DNA of 64,000 bases, taken from positions 101,721 to 165,720 of the forward strand of contig NZ_BONZ01000056.1 in assembly GCF_016862975.1 (NCBI RefSeq), given 5' to 3'. Of this stretch, positions 48,225-55,680 are shown one piece after another. The position numbers were made by a program, and so were the translations under genes. Within the stretch, counting starts at the first letter, position 1. The number at the start of each line of letters is the position of its first letter. This DNA is from Rugosimonospora africana. GTDB lineage: Bacteria; Actinomycetota; Actinomycetes; Mycobacteriales; Micromonosporaceae. The notes below the pieces were generated by a model, which had not been told where the DNA came from, searched no databases, and saw nothing but the letters and a program-made list of their open reading frames with translations.

Positions 48225-48575
48225 GTGGTTAACCAAGGGCAACCGCTCGACCGGGTGTTTCAGGCGCTGGCCGACCCGACCCGCCGGAGCATGGTCGAGC
48301 GCCTGGTCCGGGGGCCAGCGCCGGTCAGGGAGTTGGCCCAGCCGTTCGCCATGTCGCTGCCCGCCGTCATGCAGCACCTTCAGGTGCTCGAAGCGTGCGG
48401 CCTGGTCAGGACGGAGAAGGTGGGCAGGGTACGCACCTGCCACATCGAGCCGGCCGGACTGCGGATGGCCGAGGACTGGCTCGGCGATCAGCGCACCGGC
48501 TGGGAACGGCGCCTGGATCGACTGGGCGACCACCTGACCGACCATTCCGAACCGGAGGAAGGGAGACCGGCATGA
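48225..48575 (+). CDS. ArsR-family regulator, second ArsR-SRPBCC pair
   Basis: The GTG at 48225 gives 116 residues: [40 protein letters not shown] (recognition helix) and VLEACGLVRTEKVGRVRTCH. There is no metal-site motif. Its stop overlaps the SRPBCC start by 4 bases (ATGA). The palindrome TGGTTAACCA (48226-48235) covers the second to fourth codons and is a candidate autoregulatory site. No clear Shine-Dalgarno is present before the GTG, so the mRNA may be leaderless. It is related to the ArsR at 25532 but not nearly identical. Confidence 0.9.
   Translation: MVNQGQPLDRVFQALADPTRRSMVERLVRGPAPVRELAQPFAMSLPAVMQHLQVLEACGLVRTEKVGRVRTCHIEPAGLRMAEDWLGDQRTGWERRLDRLGDHLTDHSEPEEGRPA
48226..48235. promoter_or_regulatory. 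Palindrome over the ArsR start
   Basis: TGGTTAACCA is a perfect 10-bp palindrome overlapping the GTG start of the ArsR gene, with a TAGTTA -10-like hexamer (48213-48218) just upstream. A repressor bound here would sit at the transcription or translation start. Confidence 0.45.
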
Positions 48576-49033
48576 CCGACCGCTCCGTCATTCACAGCTC
48601 GTTCACCATCGAGCGCCGATATGACGCTCCGCCGGCCCGGGTGTTCGCAGCCTGGGCCGACCCGCACGCGAAGGCCCGGTGGTTCGCCGGTACGGCGGCG
48701 GAACACGAACTCGACTTCCGGGTAGGCGGTCGCGAGGTCAACCGGGGCCGTCACGAGAGCGGCACACCGCTGGTCTTCGAGTCGGTGTACCACGACATCG
48801 TCGCGGATGAGCGGATCGTGTACGCGTCCGCGCTGCGCAGCGGGGACGATCTGGCGACGGTGTCGCTCACGACGGTGGAGTTCGTCGCGGAGGGGGAGGG
48901 CACCCGGCTGGTGCTCACCGAGCAGGACGCCTTTCTCGACGGGTACGAGGAGCCGGCCTGGCGGGAGCAGGGCACCGGCGAGTGGCTCACGGCACTGGAA
49001 GCGGAACTGCGGCGTACCCCCGGGCTGGCTTAG
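48572..49033 (+). CDS. SRPBCC (AHSA1-type) protein, second pair
   Basis: A 153-residue protein from ATG 48572, coupled to the ArsR gene. It contains HSSFTIERRYDAPPARVFAA, WADPHAKARWFAGTAAEHEL, FESVYHDIVADERIVYASAL and the final GTGEWLTALEAELRR, the START-like AHSA1 layout. The ligand is unknown. This group is often annotated as polyketide cyclase/ATPase activator, but no such function is shown here. The pair is followed by a truncated acetyltransferase remnant. Confidence 0.9.
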   Translation: MTDRSVIHSSFTIERRYDAPPARVFAAWADPHAKARWFAGTAAEHELDFRVGGREVNRGRHESGTPLVFESVYHDIVADERIVYASALRSGDDLATVSLTTVEFVAEGEGTRLVLTEQDAFLDGYEEPAWREQGTGEWLTALEAELRRTPGLA

Positions 49034-49037
49034 GCCC

Positions 49038-49092
49038 GTGCTGCGACCGAACTACCCCCTGTCCACCGCCCGCCTGATCCTGCGCCCGTTCG
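49038..49092 (+). pseudogene. N-terminal remnant of a GNAT acetyltransferase gene
   Basis: From GTG 49038 the frame reads LRPNYPLSTARLILRPF, the characteristic first strand and turn of RimJ/RimL-type acetyltransferases. After that, similarity ends abruptly (AIARRVGHATHG) and the frame runs out of family features. The gene starts 5 bp after the SRPBCC stop, so it was probably the third gene of that operon. The 3' part was lost before the histidine kinase gene at 49154. Confidence 0.6.
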
Positions 49093-49153
49093 CTATCGCG
49101 CGACGAGTGGGCCACGCGACCCACGGGCCCCGGCGCCGCTCGCTGACTCCCGG

Positions 49154-50302
49154 TCAGCTCGGGATCTGTACCTCCACTCGCCAGCCCGCCCCGGCCGGGC
49201 CCTCCGGTCCGCCGGGCTTGGTGGCGGGCCCGGCGGTGAAGGTGCCGCCGGCCAGTTCGGCGCGTTCCCGGAGGCCGGTGAGGCCGTACCCGCCACCGGT
49301 GTCGGTCAGGGAGCGAGGGGTTCCGGGTGGTGGCGGGTCGTTGGTGATGGTGAGGGTTATGGTGCGCGGCCGGTACGCGAGGGTGAAGGCGACAGCGGCC
49401 CCGGGCGCGTGCTTGCGGACGTTCGTGACCGCCTCTTGCGCCGTGCGGTAGAGGGCGAGGTGGGTGTCGGGGGTGAGGTCGTAGGGCTGCCCGTCGATCT
49501 GGGTGGTGGCGGGGGCGTCGAAATCGGTGTGGTATGCGGCGGCGAGATTGGCGAGGAGATCCGGGAGGGGAAGGGTGTCGCCGCGCAGAGCGCTGATGGC
49601 GCGGCGGGTCTCGGCGAGGCCCTCGCGGGCGAGTTGGTTGGCGGTGTGAATCGACTGTTGGGCTTGCTGGGTGCGGCCTGTTTCGAGGAGGGCGTCAGCG
49701 GTTTCGAGTTGAACGGTGAGGGCGGCGAGGGAGTGGGCGAGTACGTCGTGGATTTCCCGGGCGATGCGGGCGCGTTCGTCGAGGGCGGCGGATCTGGCTT
49801 CGTTCTCCCGGGCGAGTCGGGTCTCTTCGGCGAGCGCGTTGTTCTGTCGGCGGATGAGGCCGACGAGTAGCGCGGCGATGCAGACAGCGGGGCTGACCAG
49901 GATGAGTGTCGTACCGTGATGGGCCGCTGCCTGGGTGCCGGCGAGCGCCGCGGCGACCGCCACGGTGAACGGCACCGACCACCGGAGCGGATTGCGGGCG
50001 CTCGTGCTGAAACAGGCGACGGCCGGAAACGTGATGGCCACTCCGGGGGCGGTGACCGCGGCGAGGCCGATGCCCGCCCCGCTCAGCAGTAGCGGACCGG
50101 CGACGATCGCCACCCGGGGGCGGGCGTCGAAGCTGATGCTCAGCCAGCCGACCGACACCAGAACCAGGAAGAGGATGGTGGCCCAGCCGATCCGGTTGTC
50201 GCTCAGCTGGCTCGCGATGATCGAGAAGTCCAGCGCGACGAGCGGGACCAGGCTGCGTACCTGGAGGCGCCAGGTCCACGGCCGGCTCTCGGACTGCGTC
50301 AT
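49154..50302 (-). CDS. Orphan sensor histidine kinase
   Basis: The ATG at 50302 gives 382 residues; a GTG at 50317 with a GGAG upstream is an alternative. About five transmembrane helices lie in residues 15-150 (for example IGWATILFLVLVSVGWLSIS). The dimerisation motif is ARIAREIHDVLAHSLAALTV, the N box YRTAQEAVTNVRKHAPG, and the G boxes TITNDPPPPGTPRSL and YGLTGLRERAELAGG. The usual DDG of the G1 box is replaced by NDP. No response regulator is adjacent; downstream lies a gene remnant. The regulator may have been lost or lie elsewhere. Confidence 0.9.
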   Translation of the reverse strand: MTQSESRPWTWRLQVRSLVPLVALDFSIIASQLSDNRIGWATILFLVLVSVGWLSISFDARPRVAIVAGPLLLSGAGIGLAAVTAPGVAITFPAVACFSTSARNPLRWSVPFTVAVAAALAGTQAAAHHGTTLILVSPAVCIAALLVGLIRRQNNALAEETRLARENEARSAALDERARIAREIHDVLAHSLAALTVQLETADALLETGRTQQAQQSIHTANQLAREGLAETRRAISALRGDTLPLPDLLANLAAAYHTDFDAPATTQIDGQPYDLTPDTHLALYRTAQEAVTNVRKHAPGAAVAFTLAYRPRTITLTITNDPPPPGTPRSLTDTGGGYGLTGLRERAELAGGTFTAGPATKPGGPEGPAGAGWRVEVQIPS

Positions 50303-50639
50303 GTTGACCAGTGTCACGGATGATCCAGCTCCAGCCGACGGCAGCCCGCGGAGCCGGCGAGGTCGCGGTGCCCGCGGGGCCGGGAGAGCGCGGGAGGCGG
50401 GTACGGCCTGACGTCCATGGTCCGACGGTAGAGACAATCGCCCGGACCGGCCGCAGCCCGGAGGTGGAATCCGGGTGGAAATCACCGGCTCCACCCGCCG
50501 GCCGTGGCTCGTGCTCGAGCGAGGTTCGGCCAACTCGGCGGCGTCCGCCGAGGCACCCGGTGCCCGTTATCTGAGCCTGATACGCGTTCGCCCCGGAATC
50601 GGAACGTTCAAGCGTGGCGCCGGCGGGAAACCTGCCTGC
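50303..50639. other. 337-bp divergent intergenic region
   Basis: This region separates the orphan kinase and the ChaB gene. No frame with protein character was found. It contains GC-rich inverted motifs (GGAGGTGGAATCCGGGTGGA with GGCTCCACC downstream) and, near the right edge, the candidate sigma-B-type promoter of the ChaB gene. Confidence 0.5.
50606..50630 (+). promoter_or_regulatory. Candidate sigma-B-type promoter of the ChaB gene
   Basis: GTTC (50606-50609), 15 bases, then GGGAAA (50625-50630) resembles the actinobacterial stress promoter pattern GTTT-N14/15-GGGTAT. It ends nine bases before the ATG at 50640, which would give a nearly leaderless mRNA. Single occurrence and one mismatch per box keep the confidence low. 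Confidence 0.4.
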
Positions 50640-51104
50640 ATGACCAAGGAAGACAAGGAAAAGCACAAGCAGGCCCAGGAGATGCGGGACGACGTACCGT
50701 CGACGGTCGCGCGCTCGGACGACAAAGCCGTGCGTACCTACAAGAAGACGCTGCAGTCCGCCGAGGAATCGTACGGCGACGGCGAGCGGGCTCACCGCAC
50801 GGCGTACGCGTCGCTGAAGCACACGCACGAGAAGGTGGGCGACCACTGGGAGCCCAAGGAACACAAGGGTCCCTCGGACCCGCAGGCGGCCCAGGGCGCA
50901 CCACGCTCGCTGGACCAGCCGAGGGGCACGGCGCAGGGCGTCGACGCCAACGCTTCCCAGGCGCACCTCAAGGACGTGGCGCGCAGGCTCGGCATCGAAG
51001 ATCCGCAGCGTCTCGACCGGGACGATCTCGTGAAAGCGATCGAGAAAGCCAACGAACGCGTGACGAGACGCTCACGGGAAAAGGACCGCCGGGATTGCCG
51101 ATAG
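50640..51104 (+). CDS. ChaB family protein with SAP/Rho-N-like tail
   Basis: The ATG at 50640 gives 154 residues, strongly charged. Residues 15-75 match ChaB (DDVPSTVARSDDKAVRTYKK, LQSAEESYGDGERAHRTAYA, SLKHTHEKVGDHWEPKE). The C-terminal part (ASQAHLKDVARRLGIEDPQR, LDRDDLVKAIEKANERVTRR) resembles a Rho-N/SAP-like helical nucleic-acid-binding module. ChaB was first described beside a cation transporter, but actinobacterial ChaB proteins are mostly uncharacterised and often stress-linked. A sigma-B-type promoter candidate lies directly upstream, and a small CGGGTG-AC-CACCCG hairpin (51181-51194) lies downstream. Confidence 0.85.
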   Translation: MTKEDKEKHKQAQEMRDDVPSTVARSDDKAVRTYKKTLQSAEESYGDGERAHRTAYASLKHTHEKVGDHWEPKEHKGPSDPQAAQGAPRSLDQPRGTAQGVDANASQAHLKDVARRLGIEDPQRLDRDDLVKAIEKANERVTRRSREKDRRDCR

Positions 51105-51304
51105 TAGCCGGATTACTCGAGGCAGTGTTGACATCACTCTTTGTCGATGGTCGGCATTCCCTTGCGGTACAAGAAAAGCACGGGTGACCACCCGCTTCGC
51201 CGCGCGGATTTCCGCATGCGAGAAAGTGATTCCGGATCCGGTGAATCGACCGGCGTGGCATCGGCGTGTCGCACCGCGGGCCGTGGCAGGGTGGCGGGAC
51301 GACT

Positions 51305-52018
51305 GTGACACCCACCCGGCACGATTGGGACGCTCATGAATGGGACGTCGTTGTGAGTACGCACGAGATCTTCGCGGCATTTGTTGTCAACCGGCCCGCC
51401 GGAGGCGAACCGGACCAGACTCCGCTGGAGTGGGTGGGCGACCGCGCCGGACGCGCCGGCCTCGCCCCCCAGGTGGCCGCCCCGGACCCGGCAGACCAGG
51501 GCGCCGAGAGTCTTCCCTACCGCGATGCCCTGCCGTATATGGAGGGCGACTGGCTCGGCATGCCGGTGGAACTCCGGTTCGTCGAGGGTGAGGATTACCG
51601 CGCGCTCGTCGTGGTCGTCGGGCACGCCGCCTTCATGCGCCGGGTCGTCCGCTCCTCGGACGCCTTCCTGGAGGGCGTCGTGTCCGCGTTCCGGGAGGCT
51701 TGCGACGCGATCACGCCGACGTACGCCTACCTCGTGACGGCGCCCGAGGATGACATCCCGGGGCGTCTGAAGCAGGTGTCGGTGGACCTCCGCGATCGGG
51801 ATCCGGGTGCGCTGACCGGCCTCGGGCTGCCCCTCGCCTACCTGGACGGCGCACTGGCGGCCGATCCGCCCTCGGAAATGCCGGCGTCCGGAAACCCGGC
51901 CTCTGTGGAGCAAGCGGCGCGGGCGTCTGCCGAGCAAGAGCCGGAGCGGGCGCTGAGGGTGCCCGCGCGGAGCGGAGTCGTGCTGGTGGCCGGCGATTCG
52001 CTGACCGGCTGGCTGTAG
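51305..52018 (+). CDS. Unrecognised 237-residue protein
   Basis: The likely start is GTG 51305 (MTPTRHDWDAHEWDVVVSTH); the exact start is uncertain. The middle is well ordered: DALPYMEGDWLGMPVELRFV, RALVVVVGHAAFMRRVVRSS, AFREACDAITPTYAYLVTAP and DLRDRDPGALTGLGLPLAYL. The end is Ala/Glu/Pro-rich. No membrane helix or known catalytic motif is seen. The fold and composition suggest a soluble alpha/beta protein of the immunity- or SUKH-like size class, which cannot be shown. It is followed by the ECF sigma operon. Confidence 0.7.
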   Translation: MTPTRHDWDAHEWDVVVSTHEIFAAFVVNRPAGGEPDQTPLEWVGDRAGRAGLAPQVAAPDPADQGAESLPYRDALPYMEGDWLGMPVELRFVEGEDYRALVVVVGHAAFMRRVVRSSDAFLEGVVSAFREACDAITPTYAYLVTAPEDDIPGRLKQVSVDLRDRDPGALTGLGLPLAYLDGALAADPPSEMPASGNPASVEQAARASAEQEPERALRVPARSGVVLVAGDSLTGWL

Positions 52019-52127
52019 TCGTCGCGAACGTCCCGGTGGTCGCGGCTGACACGAGACTGGTCGGCCGCCGCCGGGGCCGGTGCGCGCGTGGCGGGAACCC
52101 GTCCGGGCTTCGCGGTGTAGAAGGGGT

Positions 52128-52829
52128 GTGGGCCCTCGGGGCATCCTTCACGCATCGCGACGAGGAGACGACACGGACGACGCCGAAGTGATCGCCCGCG
52201 TGACAGCAGGCGAGCGGGACCTCTTCCGGGTCCTGGTCGTGCGCTACGGCGCGCTCGCGCAGCGCACCGCGCTGTTGTGCGGCGCGGGTGCGGATGCCGA
52301 CGACGTCGTACAGGAGTCGTTCGTGGCCGCGTACCGGGCGCTGCCACGATTCCGGGTGCGGGAGTCGTTCCGGCCCTGGCTGCTGCGGATCGTCATCAAC
52401 CAGGCACACAATGCCGTACGCGGAAGGCAGCGCGCCCGGGCGCTGGCCGACCGCGTCGCGGGCTGGCACACCGCGGTGCTCGACGACGAACCGGTCAGCA
52501 ACGCGTTGACTGTCGAGCGTCGCGCCGCGTTGGTGCGGGCGCTCGGGGACCTGCGCGAGGCGGACCGGGAAATCCTCGCGCTGCGGTACCTGCTCGACCT
52601 GTCCGAGGCGGAGACGGCGACCGCGCTGCGGCTGCCGAAGGGCACGGTGAAGTCGCGGACGGCGCGGGCGCTGGAGCGCCTGCGGTGCGTCCTCGCCGAC
52701 GACGGGTCTGCGTCGCGGCGCGCCGAGCCAGACGGGTCTGGGTCGCGGCGCGCCGAGGCAGACGGGTCTGGGTCGCGGCGCGCCGAGCCAGACGGGTCGA
52801 CCGCGCCGGGGCGAGGTGGGGGCGCGTGA
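52128..52829 (+). CDS. ECF RNA polymerase sigma factor with repeat tail
   Basis: From GTG 52128 it has 233 residues; the start is uncertain because no ATG and no well-spaced Shine-Dalgarno is present (GTG 52188 is the other choice). Sigma region 2 is RDLFRVLVVRYGALAQRTAL, then DADDVVQESFVAAYRALPRF and PWLLRIVINQAHNAVRGRQR. Region 4 is LREADREILALRYLLDLSEA, ETATALRLPKGTVKSRTARA. After region 4 there are three in-frame 10-residue repeats DGSxSRRAEx (52701-52790). The stop overlaps the next start by one base (TGATG), coupling it to a membrane protein likely to be its anti-sigma factor. GGGAACCC at 52093-52100 could be an ECF -35. Confidence 0.92.
   Translation: MGPRGILHASRRGDDTDDAEVIARVTAGERDLFRVLVVRYGALAQRTALLCGAGADADDVVQESFVAAYRALPRFRVRESFRPWLLRIVINQAHNAVRGRQRARALADRVAGWHTAVLDDEPVSNALTVERRAALVRALGDLREADREILALRYLLDLSEAETATALRLPKGTVKSRTARALERLRCVLADDGSASRRAEPDGSGSRRAEADGSGSRRAEPDGSTAPGRGGGA
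52701..52790 (+). repeat. Three 30-bp tandem repeats in the ECF sigma gene
   Basis: Units at 52701-52730, 52731-52760 and 52761-52790 each begin GACGGGTCTG and end CGCGCCGAGCCA or CGCGCCGAGGCA. They are shortened relatives of the dispersed 50-bp repeat, lacking its centre. They lie after the conserved domain and extend the C-terminus in frame. Confidence 0.8.
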
Positions 52830-53533
52830 TGACCGAGCTGCCCGACGAGCTGCGCGCCCTGGGACGCGGCATGACCGTGCGGCCGCGCGACGACCTCGCC
52901 GACCGGGTGCTCGCCGACATCGCCGCGCCGGCCACCCGTACCGCCCGGTGGCGCCGCTGGGTGGCGGCGGTCGCCGTGGTGCTCGCCGCGGTCGGGGTGT
53001 CGGCCGCGGTGTCCGCCCCGGTACGCGCCGCGATCGTGCACGTGTTCCGGTTCGGCGGCGTGGAGGTCCGGGAGGCACCCGGGCCGGCTCCGGCATCGAG
53101 CCCGGCACTGCCCGGGGAACACCCGACGGATCTCGCGGACGCCGGGCGTGAGGTCGGTTTCCGGGTACGGGTGCCGGGCGCGCTCGGTACCCCGGACGCG
53201 GTGACGGTCGCCGACGGCCGGGTCGTGTCGCTGCGCTACCAGCGGCCGGATGGGCCGGTACGCGTGGACGAGTTCGCCGGGAACCTCGGCGTGCTGTGGG
53301 AAAAGTACGCGTCCGCCGACATCGCCCGGAGAGTCAGCGTCGGCGGGCACGACGGCCTGTGGTTCGACGGCCAGGTCACGCTCGTCTACGTCGGACCGGA
53401 CGGCAGGCAGTTCCCCGGCTCGGTGAGAGAGACCGGCGCGACGCTGATCTGGCTCGACGGCGGGCTGACGTTCCGGCTCGACGGCCTCCGGACGTTGGAC
53501 GCCGCACTCGCGGTCGCGGCGACGATGAGCTGA
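52829..53533 (+). CDS. Single-pass membrane protein, likely anti-sigma partner
   Basis: The ATG at 52829 overlaps the sigma stop. The protein has 234 residues. A short cytoplasmic head (TELPDELRALGRGMTVRPRD, DLADRVLADIA) is of the size seen in small anti-sigma domains. One transmembrane helix (WVAAVAVVLAAVGVSAAVSA, about 45-65) is followed by an extracellular beta-rich domain with VGFRVRVPGALGTPDAVTVA and HDGLWFDGQVTLVYVGPDGR. Co-translation with an ECF sigma and this topology suggest a membrane anti-sigma sensor, although the zinc-binding HxxxCxxC motif is absent. Confidence 0.8.
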   Translation: MTELPDELRALGRGMTVRPRDDLADRVLADIAAPATRTARWRRWVAAVAVVLAAVGVSAAVSAPVRAAIVHVFRFGGVEVREAPGPAPASSPALPGEHPTDLADAGREVGFRVRVPGALGTPDAVTVADGRVVSLRYQRPDGPVRVDEFAGNLGVLWEKYASADIARRVSVGGHDGLWFDGQVTLVYVGPDGRQFPGSVRETGATLIWLDGGLTFRLDGLRTLDAALAVAATMS

Positions 53534-53598
53534 CCGGAACCTCGCTGGCCCGGCCGGTGTATTCGCGGCGTACTCACGAGGAGCACGAGGAGGTCGCG

Positions 53599-54297
53599 AT
53601 GCGGTGGCGGGTGTTGGCAGTGACGGTGACGGCGGCTCTGGTGGTACTGGTGGCCGCCGGTCCGGCGGCGGCGAAGGGGGCGGACCAGGCGACGCTCAGC
53701 GGGCCCGGCCTCACGCGTCCGGTGGTGGTCGGTGCCGGCACGGACAGTGCCGGCGGCGAGCCGGGCAGCGGTGGACAACTGGCCACGTTGAGCGAAGACA
53801 GCGGTCTGTTCGCGGCCATGTTCGGCCCGGACGGCGGGCAGCGGCTGGAAAGCGGCCAGCCGGCTGGTGCTCTCGGCCCCAGGTACCAGCTGACCTACCG
53901 GGTACCGGACGGCAACCCGACCGCGTCGACGGTGACCCAGGACCTGTACCCGTCGGCGGCCGGTGGCCCGGTCACGTACACGCGGGCGGGCCAGGTGGTG
54001 TTCGGCACCACCACATCCGGGGGCTGGTACCGGGCGCCGGCCGAGTTCGCGGCGCTGCTCGTGACGCTGGGCGTACCCGGTGTGGAGCCTTTGGTCGCCA
54101 CCACCACGGCGACACCGGCGGCCACCGACCCTGGTGGTGTCGCGGGAAACGCGGTCTCGATCGGTGCCGGCGGCGGCTCGACCCGCACCGGTTACTGGAT
54201 CGCGATCGGGGCCGCGGTGCTCGCCGCGTGCGCGGCGGTGGCGGTCCTCGTCTACCGGCTGCGAGCCAGGGCCGGGCGGTCGGCTAGGGGCGCGTGA
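53599..54297 (+). CDS. Exported membrane-anchored protein of the ECF operon
   Basis: A 232-residue protein from ATG 53599 with GAGGAGG upstream. A signal peptide (MRWRVLAVTVTAALVVLVAA then GPAAAKG) is followed by an extracellular region with SEDSGLFAAMFGPDGGQRLE and YQLTYRVPDGNPTASTVTQD. A Thr/Ala-rich stalk and a C-terminal transmembrane helix (GYWIAIGAAVLAACAAVAVL) come next, then a basic end. It is the third gene of the sigma operon and may sense or buffer the signal outside the cell. The family is unrecognised. It converges on the winged-helix gene with a 2-bp gap. Confidence 0.75.
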   Translation: MRWRVLAVTVTAALVVLVAAGPAAAKGADQATLSGPGLTRPVVVGAGTDSAGGEPGSGGQLATLSEDSGLFAAMFGPDGGQRLESGQPAGALGPRYQLTYRVPDGNPTASTVTQDLYPSAAGGPVTYTRAGQVVFGTTTSGGWYRAPAEFAALLVTLGVPGVEPLVATTTATPAATDPGGVAGNAVSIGAGGGSTRTGYWIAIGAAVLAACAAVAVLVYRLRARAGRSARGA

Positions 54298-54299
54298 CT

Positions 54300-54626
54300 T
54301 TACGGGACAGTCTGGTCGCGGGGCTGCTGGGCGCCGTCCGAGCGGGCTTTCTCGGCGATGGTCTGGAGGGCCGAGATGTGCCCGGCCAGGTTGTCCCGGC
54401 CGGCGTCGGTGAGGTTGAGCCAGGTGCGCGGCCGCTTGCCGACGTAGCCCTTGCGGACTTCGACATAGTCCTTCTTGGACAGTGTCGTGACCTGTTTGGA
54501 CAGTGCGGAGTCGGAGAGCTTCACCGAGTCTCGGACGAACCCGAACTCGGCCCATTCCGCGGCGGCGAGCAGGGAGACGATGGCCAGTCTCGTCGGGTCC
54601 AGCAGGAGATGGTCAAGCTCGGCCAC
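54300..54626 (-). CDS. Winged-helix transcriptional regulator
   Basis: A 108-residue protein: LDHLLLDPTRLAIVSLLAAA, FVRDSVKLSDSALSKQVTTL (recognition helix) and VGKRPRTWLNLTDAGRDNLA (wing). It fits the winged-helix group annotated as HTH_34 or MarR-like. It is the third gene of a leftward operon behind two membrane proteins. Two AAGTACTT-centred palindromes upstream of the operon (55573-55634) are the likely operator, implying autoregulation. Confidence 0.88.
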   Translation of the reverse strand: MAELDHLLLDPTRLAIVSLLAAAEWAEFGFVRDSVKLSDSALSKQVTTLSKKDYVEVRKGYVGKRPRTWLNLTDAGRDNLAGHISALQTIAEKARSDGAQQPRDQTVP

Positions 54627-54629
54627 TGA

Positions 54630-55097
54630 TCAGTCCCTGTCCTGCCGGCGCAGTAGCCACAGCTGGAACCTGGGGCTCAGGAACATGATATAGAGCCCGG
54701 CCAGCGCGCCAAAGTAGATGCCGCCGTGCGGCAGGTGCAGCAGCGAGACGGCCAGGGCCACGATCCCGAGGCCGAGCACGGGCGCGACGCGCAGCAAACG
54801 CCATGCGAAGGTGAGCGGAAGGCTGCGGTCGGACACTCTGACCGGCCGGCCGAGCAGGGTGCTGCCCGCCCGGGTGTGCAGGCCGACGACCCCCACGAGC
54901 ACGATGGCGACCACGGGCCAGGTCAGCCAGGGGCTCGCCGTCGGGAACAGGTCGACGGCCGTGCAGTAGAAGAACACGATCAGGCCGCTGCCGATCCAGA
55001 TCCACTGGGACCCCAGGGCCGACCTGATCACCTGCTCCTTGCCCTCGCGAACCGCGCGTAGCGCTGTCGCCGCCTCTTCCGGCGTTGGCTCATTCAC
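54630..55097 (-). CDS. Integral membrane protein of the winged-helix operon (second gene)
   Basis: The GTG at 55097 with AGGAG nine bases upstream gives 155 residues. A short acidic N-terminus (MNEPTPEEAATALRAVREGK) is followed by four predicted transmembrane helices in two pairs (WIWIGSGLIVFFYCTAVDLF, WPVVAIVLVGVVGLHTRAGS; LRVAPVLGLGIVALAVSLLH and GIYFGALAGLYIMFLSPRFQ). There is no transporter signature. The gene overlaps the preceding membrane-protein gene by 4 bases and precedes the regulator by 3 bp. Its role is unknown; the operon type suggests response to membrane or antibiotic stress. Confidence 0.8.
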   Translation of the reverse strand: MNEPTPEEAATALRAVREGKEQVIRSALGSQWIWIGSGLIVFFYCTAVDLFPTASPWLTWPVVAIVLVGVVGLHTRAGSTLLGRPVRVSDRSLPLTFAWRLLRVAPVLGLGIVALAVSLLHLPHGGIYFGALAGLYIMFLSPRFQLWLLRRQDRD

Positions 55098-55558
55098 CGT
55101 TGCCGCTCCTTCGTCTGTTCCGTGCGCTTGTTCACGGTGCGCAGGATCAGCCACTGATCGAACCACGCGCCCGTCGTGGTCAGCACCAGCAGCGCCAATG
55201 CCATGATCAGGTGCGCATAGGTGTGCAGCGGGGCCGCGCCGTCCGCCATTCGGGTCAGGACCAGTTGGAGCAGCAGGCGAACACCGAACAGCAGCACGAC
55301 CAGCAGCCGGGCCTGCGGCGAGCGCCACACCGAGCGGATGTACTGGCGGCGGCGCGAAAGCAGCACGAACCAGAGCGTGATGTGCACCGCGAGGAGGACC
55401 AGTGGCAGCGCCGCGACGAGCGGGTAGTTCGAGCGGAACTGCTGGCTGATGTCGAAACTGGCCACGAGTAGACCGGCCAAGACGAAATACCACGCTGGCA
55501 GGCCCCTGACCTGCTGTTGGGCCGCGTTGTGCGGTGGCCCTTGCTCCGTGGTCACCAT
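55094..55558 (-). CDS. Integral membrane protein of the winged-helix operon (first gene)
   Basis: The ATG at 55558 gives 154 residues opening MVTTEQGPPHNAAQQQVRGL, with four transmembrane helices (AWYFVLAGLLVASFDISQQF, PLVAALPLVLLAVHITLWFV, LLVVLLFGVRLLLQLVLTRM and HLIMALALLVLTTTGAWFDQ). Two half-size membrane proteins in a row, each with four helices, may form a heteromer. It is first in the operon, with two operator palindromes directly upstream. Confidence 0.8.
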   Translation of the reverse strand: MVTTEQGPPHNAAQQQVRGLPAWYFVLAGLLVASFDISQQFRSNYPLVAALPLVLLAVHITLWFVLLSRRRQYIRSVWRSPQARLLVVLLFGVRLLLQLVLTRMADGAAPLHTYAHLIMALALLVLTTTGAWFDQWLILRTVNKRTEQTKERQR

Positions 55559-55572
55559 CACTCGACCCCCAG

Positions 55573-55634
55573 GGGAAAGTACTTGCCTGAGGAGAAACAT
55601 AACCGACCCTTTCTTATCAGGCAAGTACTTGCCT
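55573..55634 (-). promoter_or_regulatory. Two palindromic operators of the winged-helix operon
   Basis: Site one is perfect: AGGCAAGTACTTGCCT (55619-55634). Site two is an imperfect copy around AAGTACTT (55577-55584). The centres are 46 bp apart. On the minus strand TTGCCT (within site one) and TTATGT, 16 bp downstream, could be the -35 and -10. Site one would then overlap the -35 and site two lie downstream of the -10. This layout fits repression by the operon's own winged-helix protein. Confidence 0.7.
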
Positions 55635-55680
55635 GAGAGGTCAGCTGTGATGGGTCGGACAGCGCTGAACGCGCAGAGCC

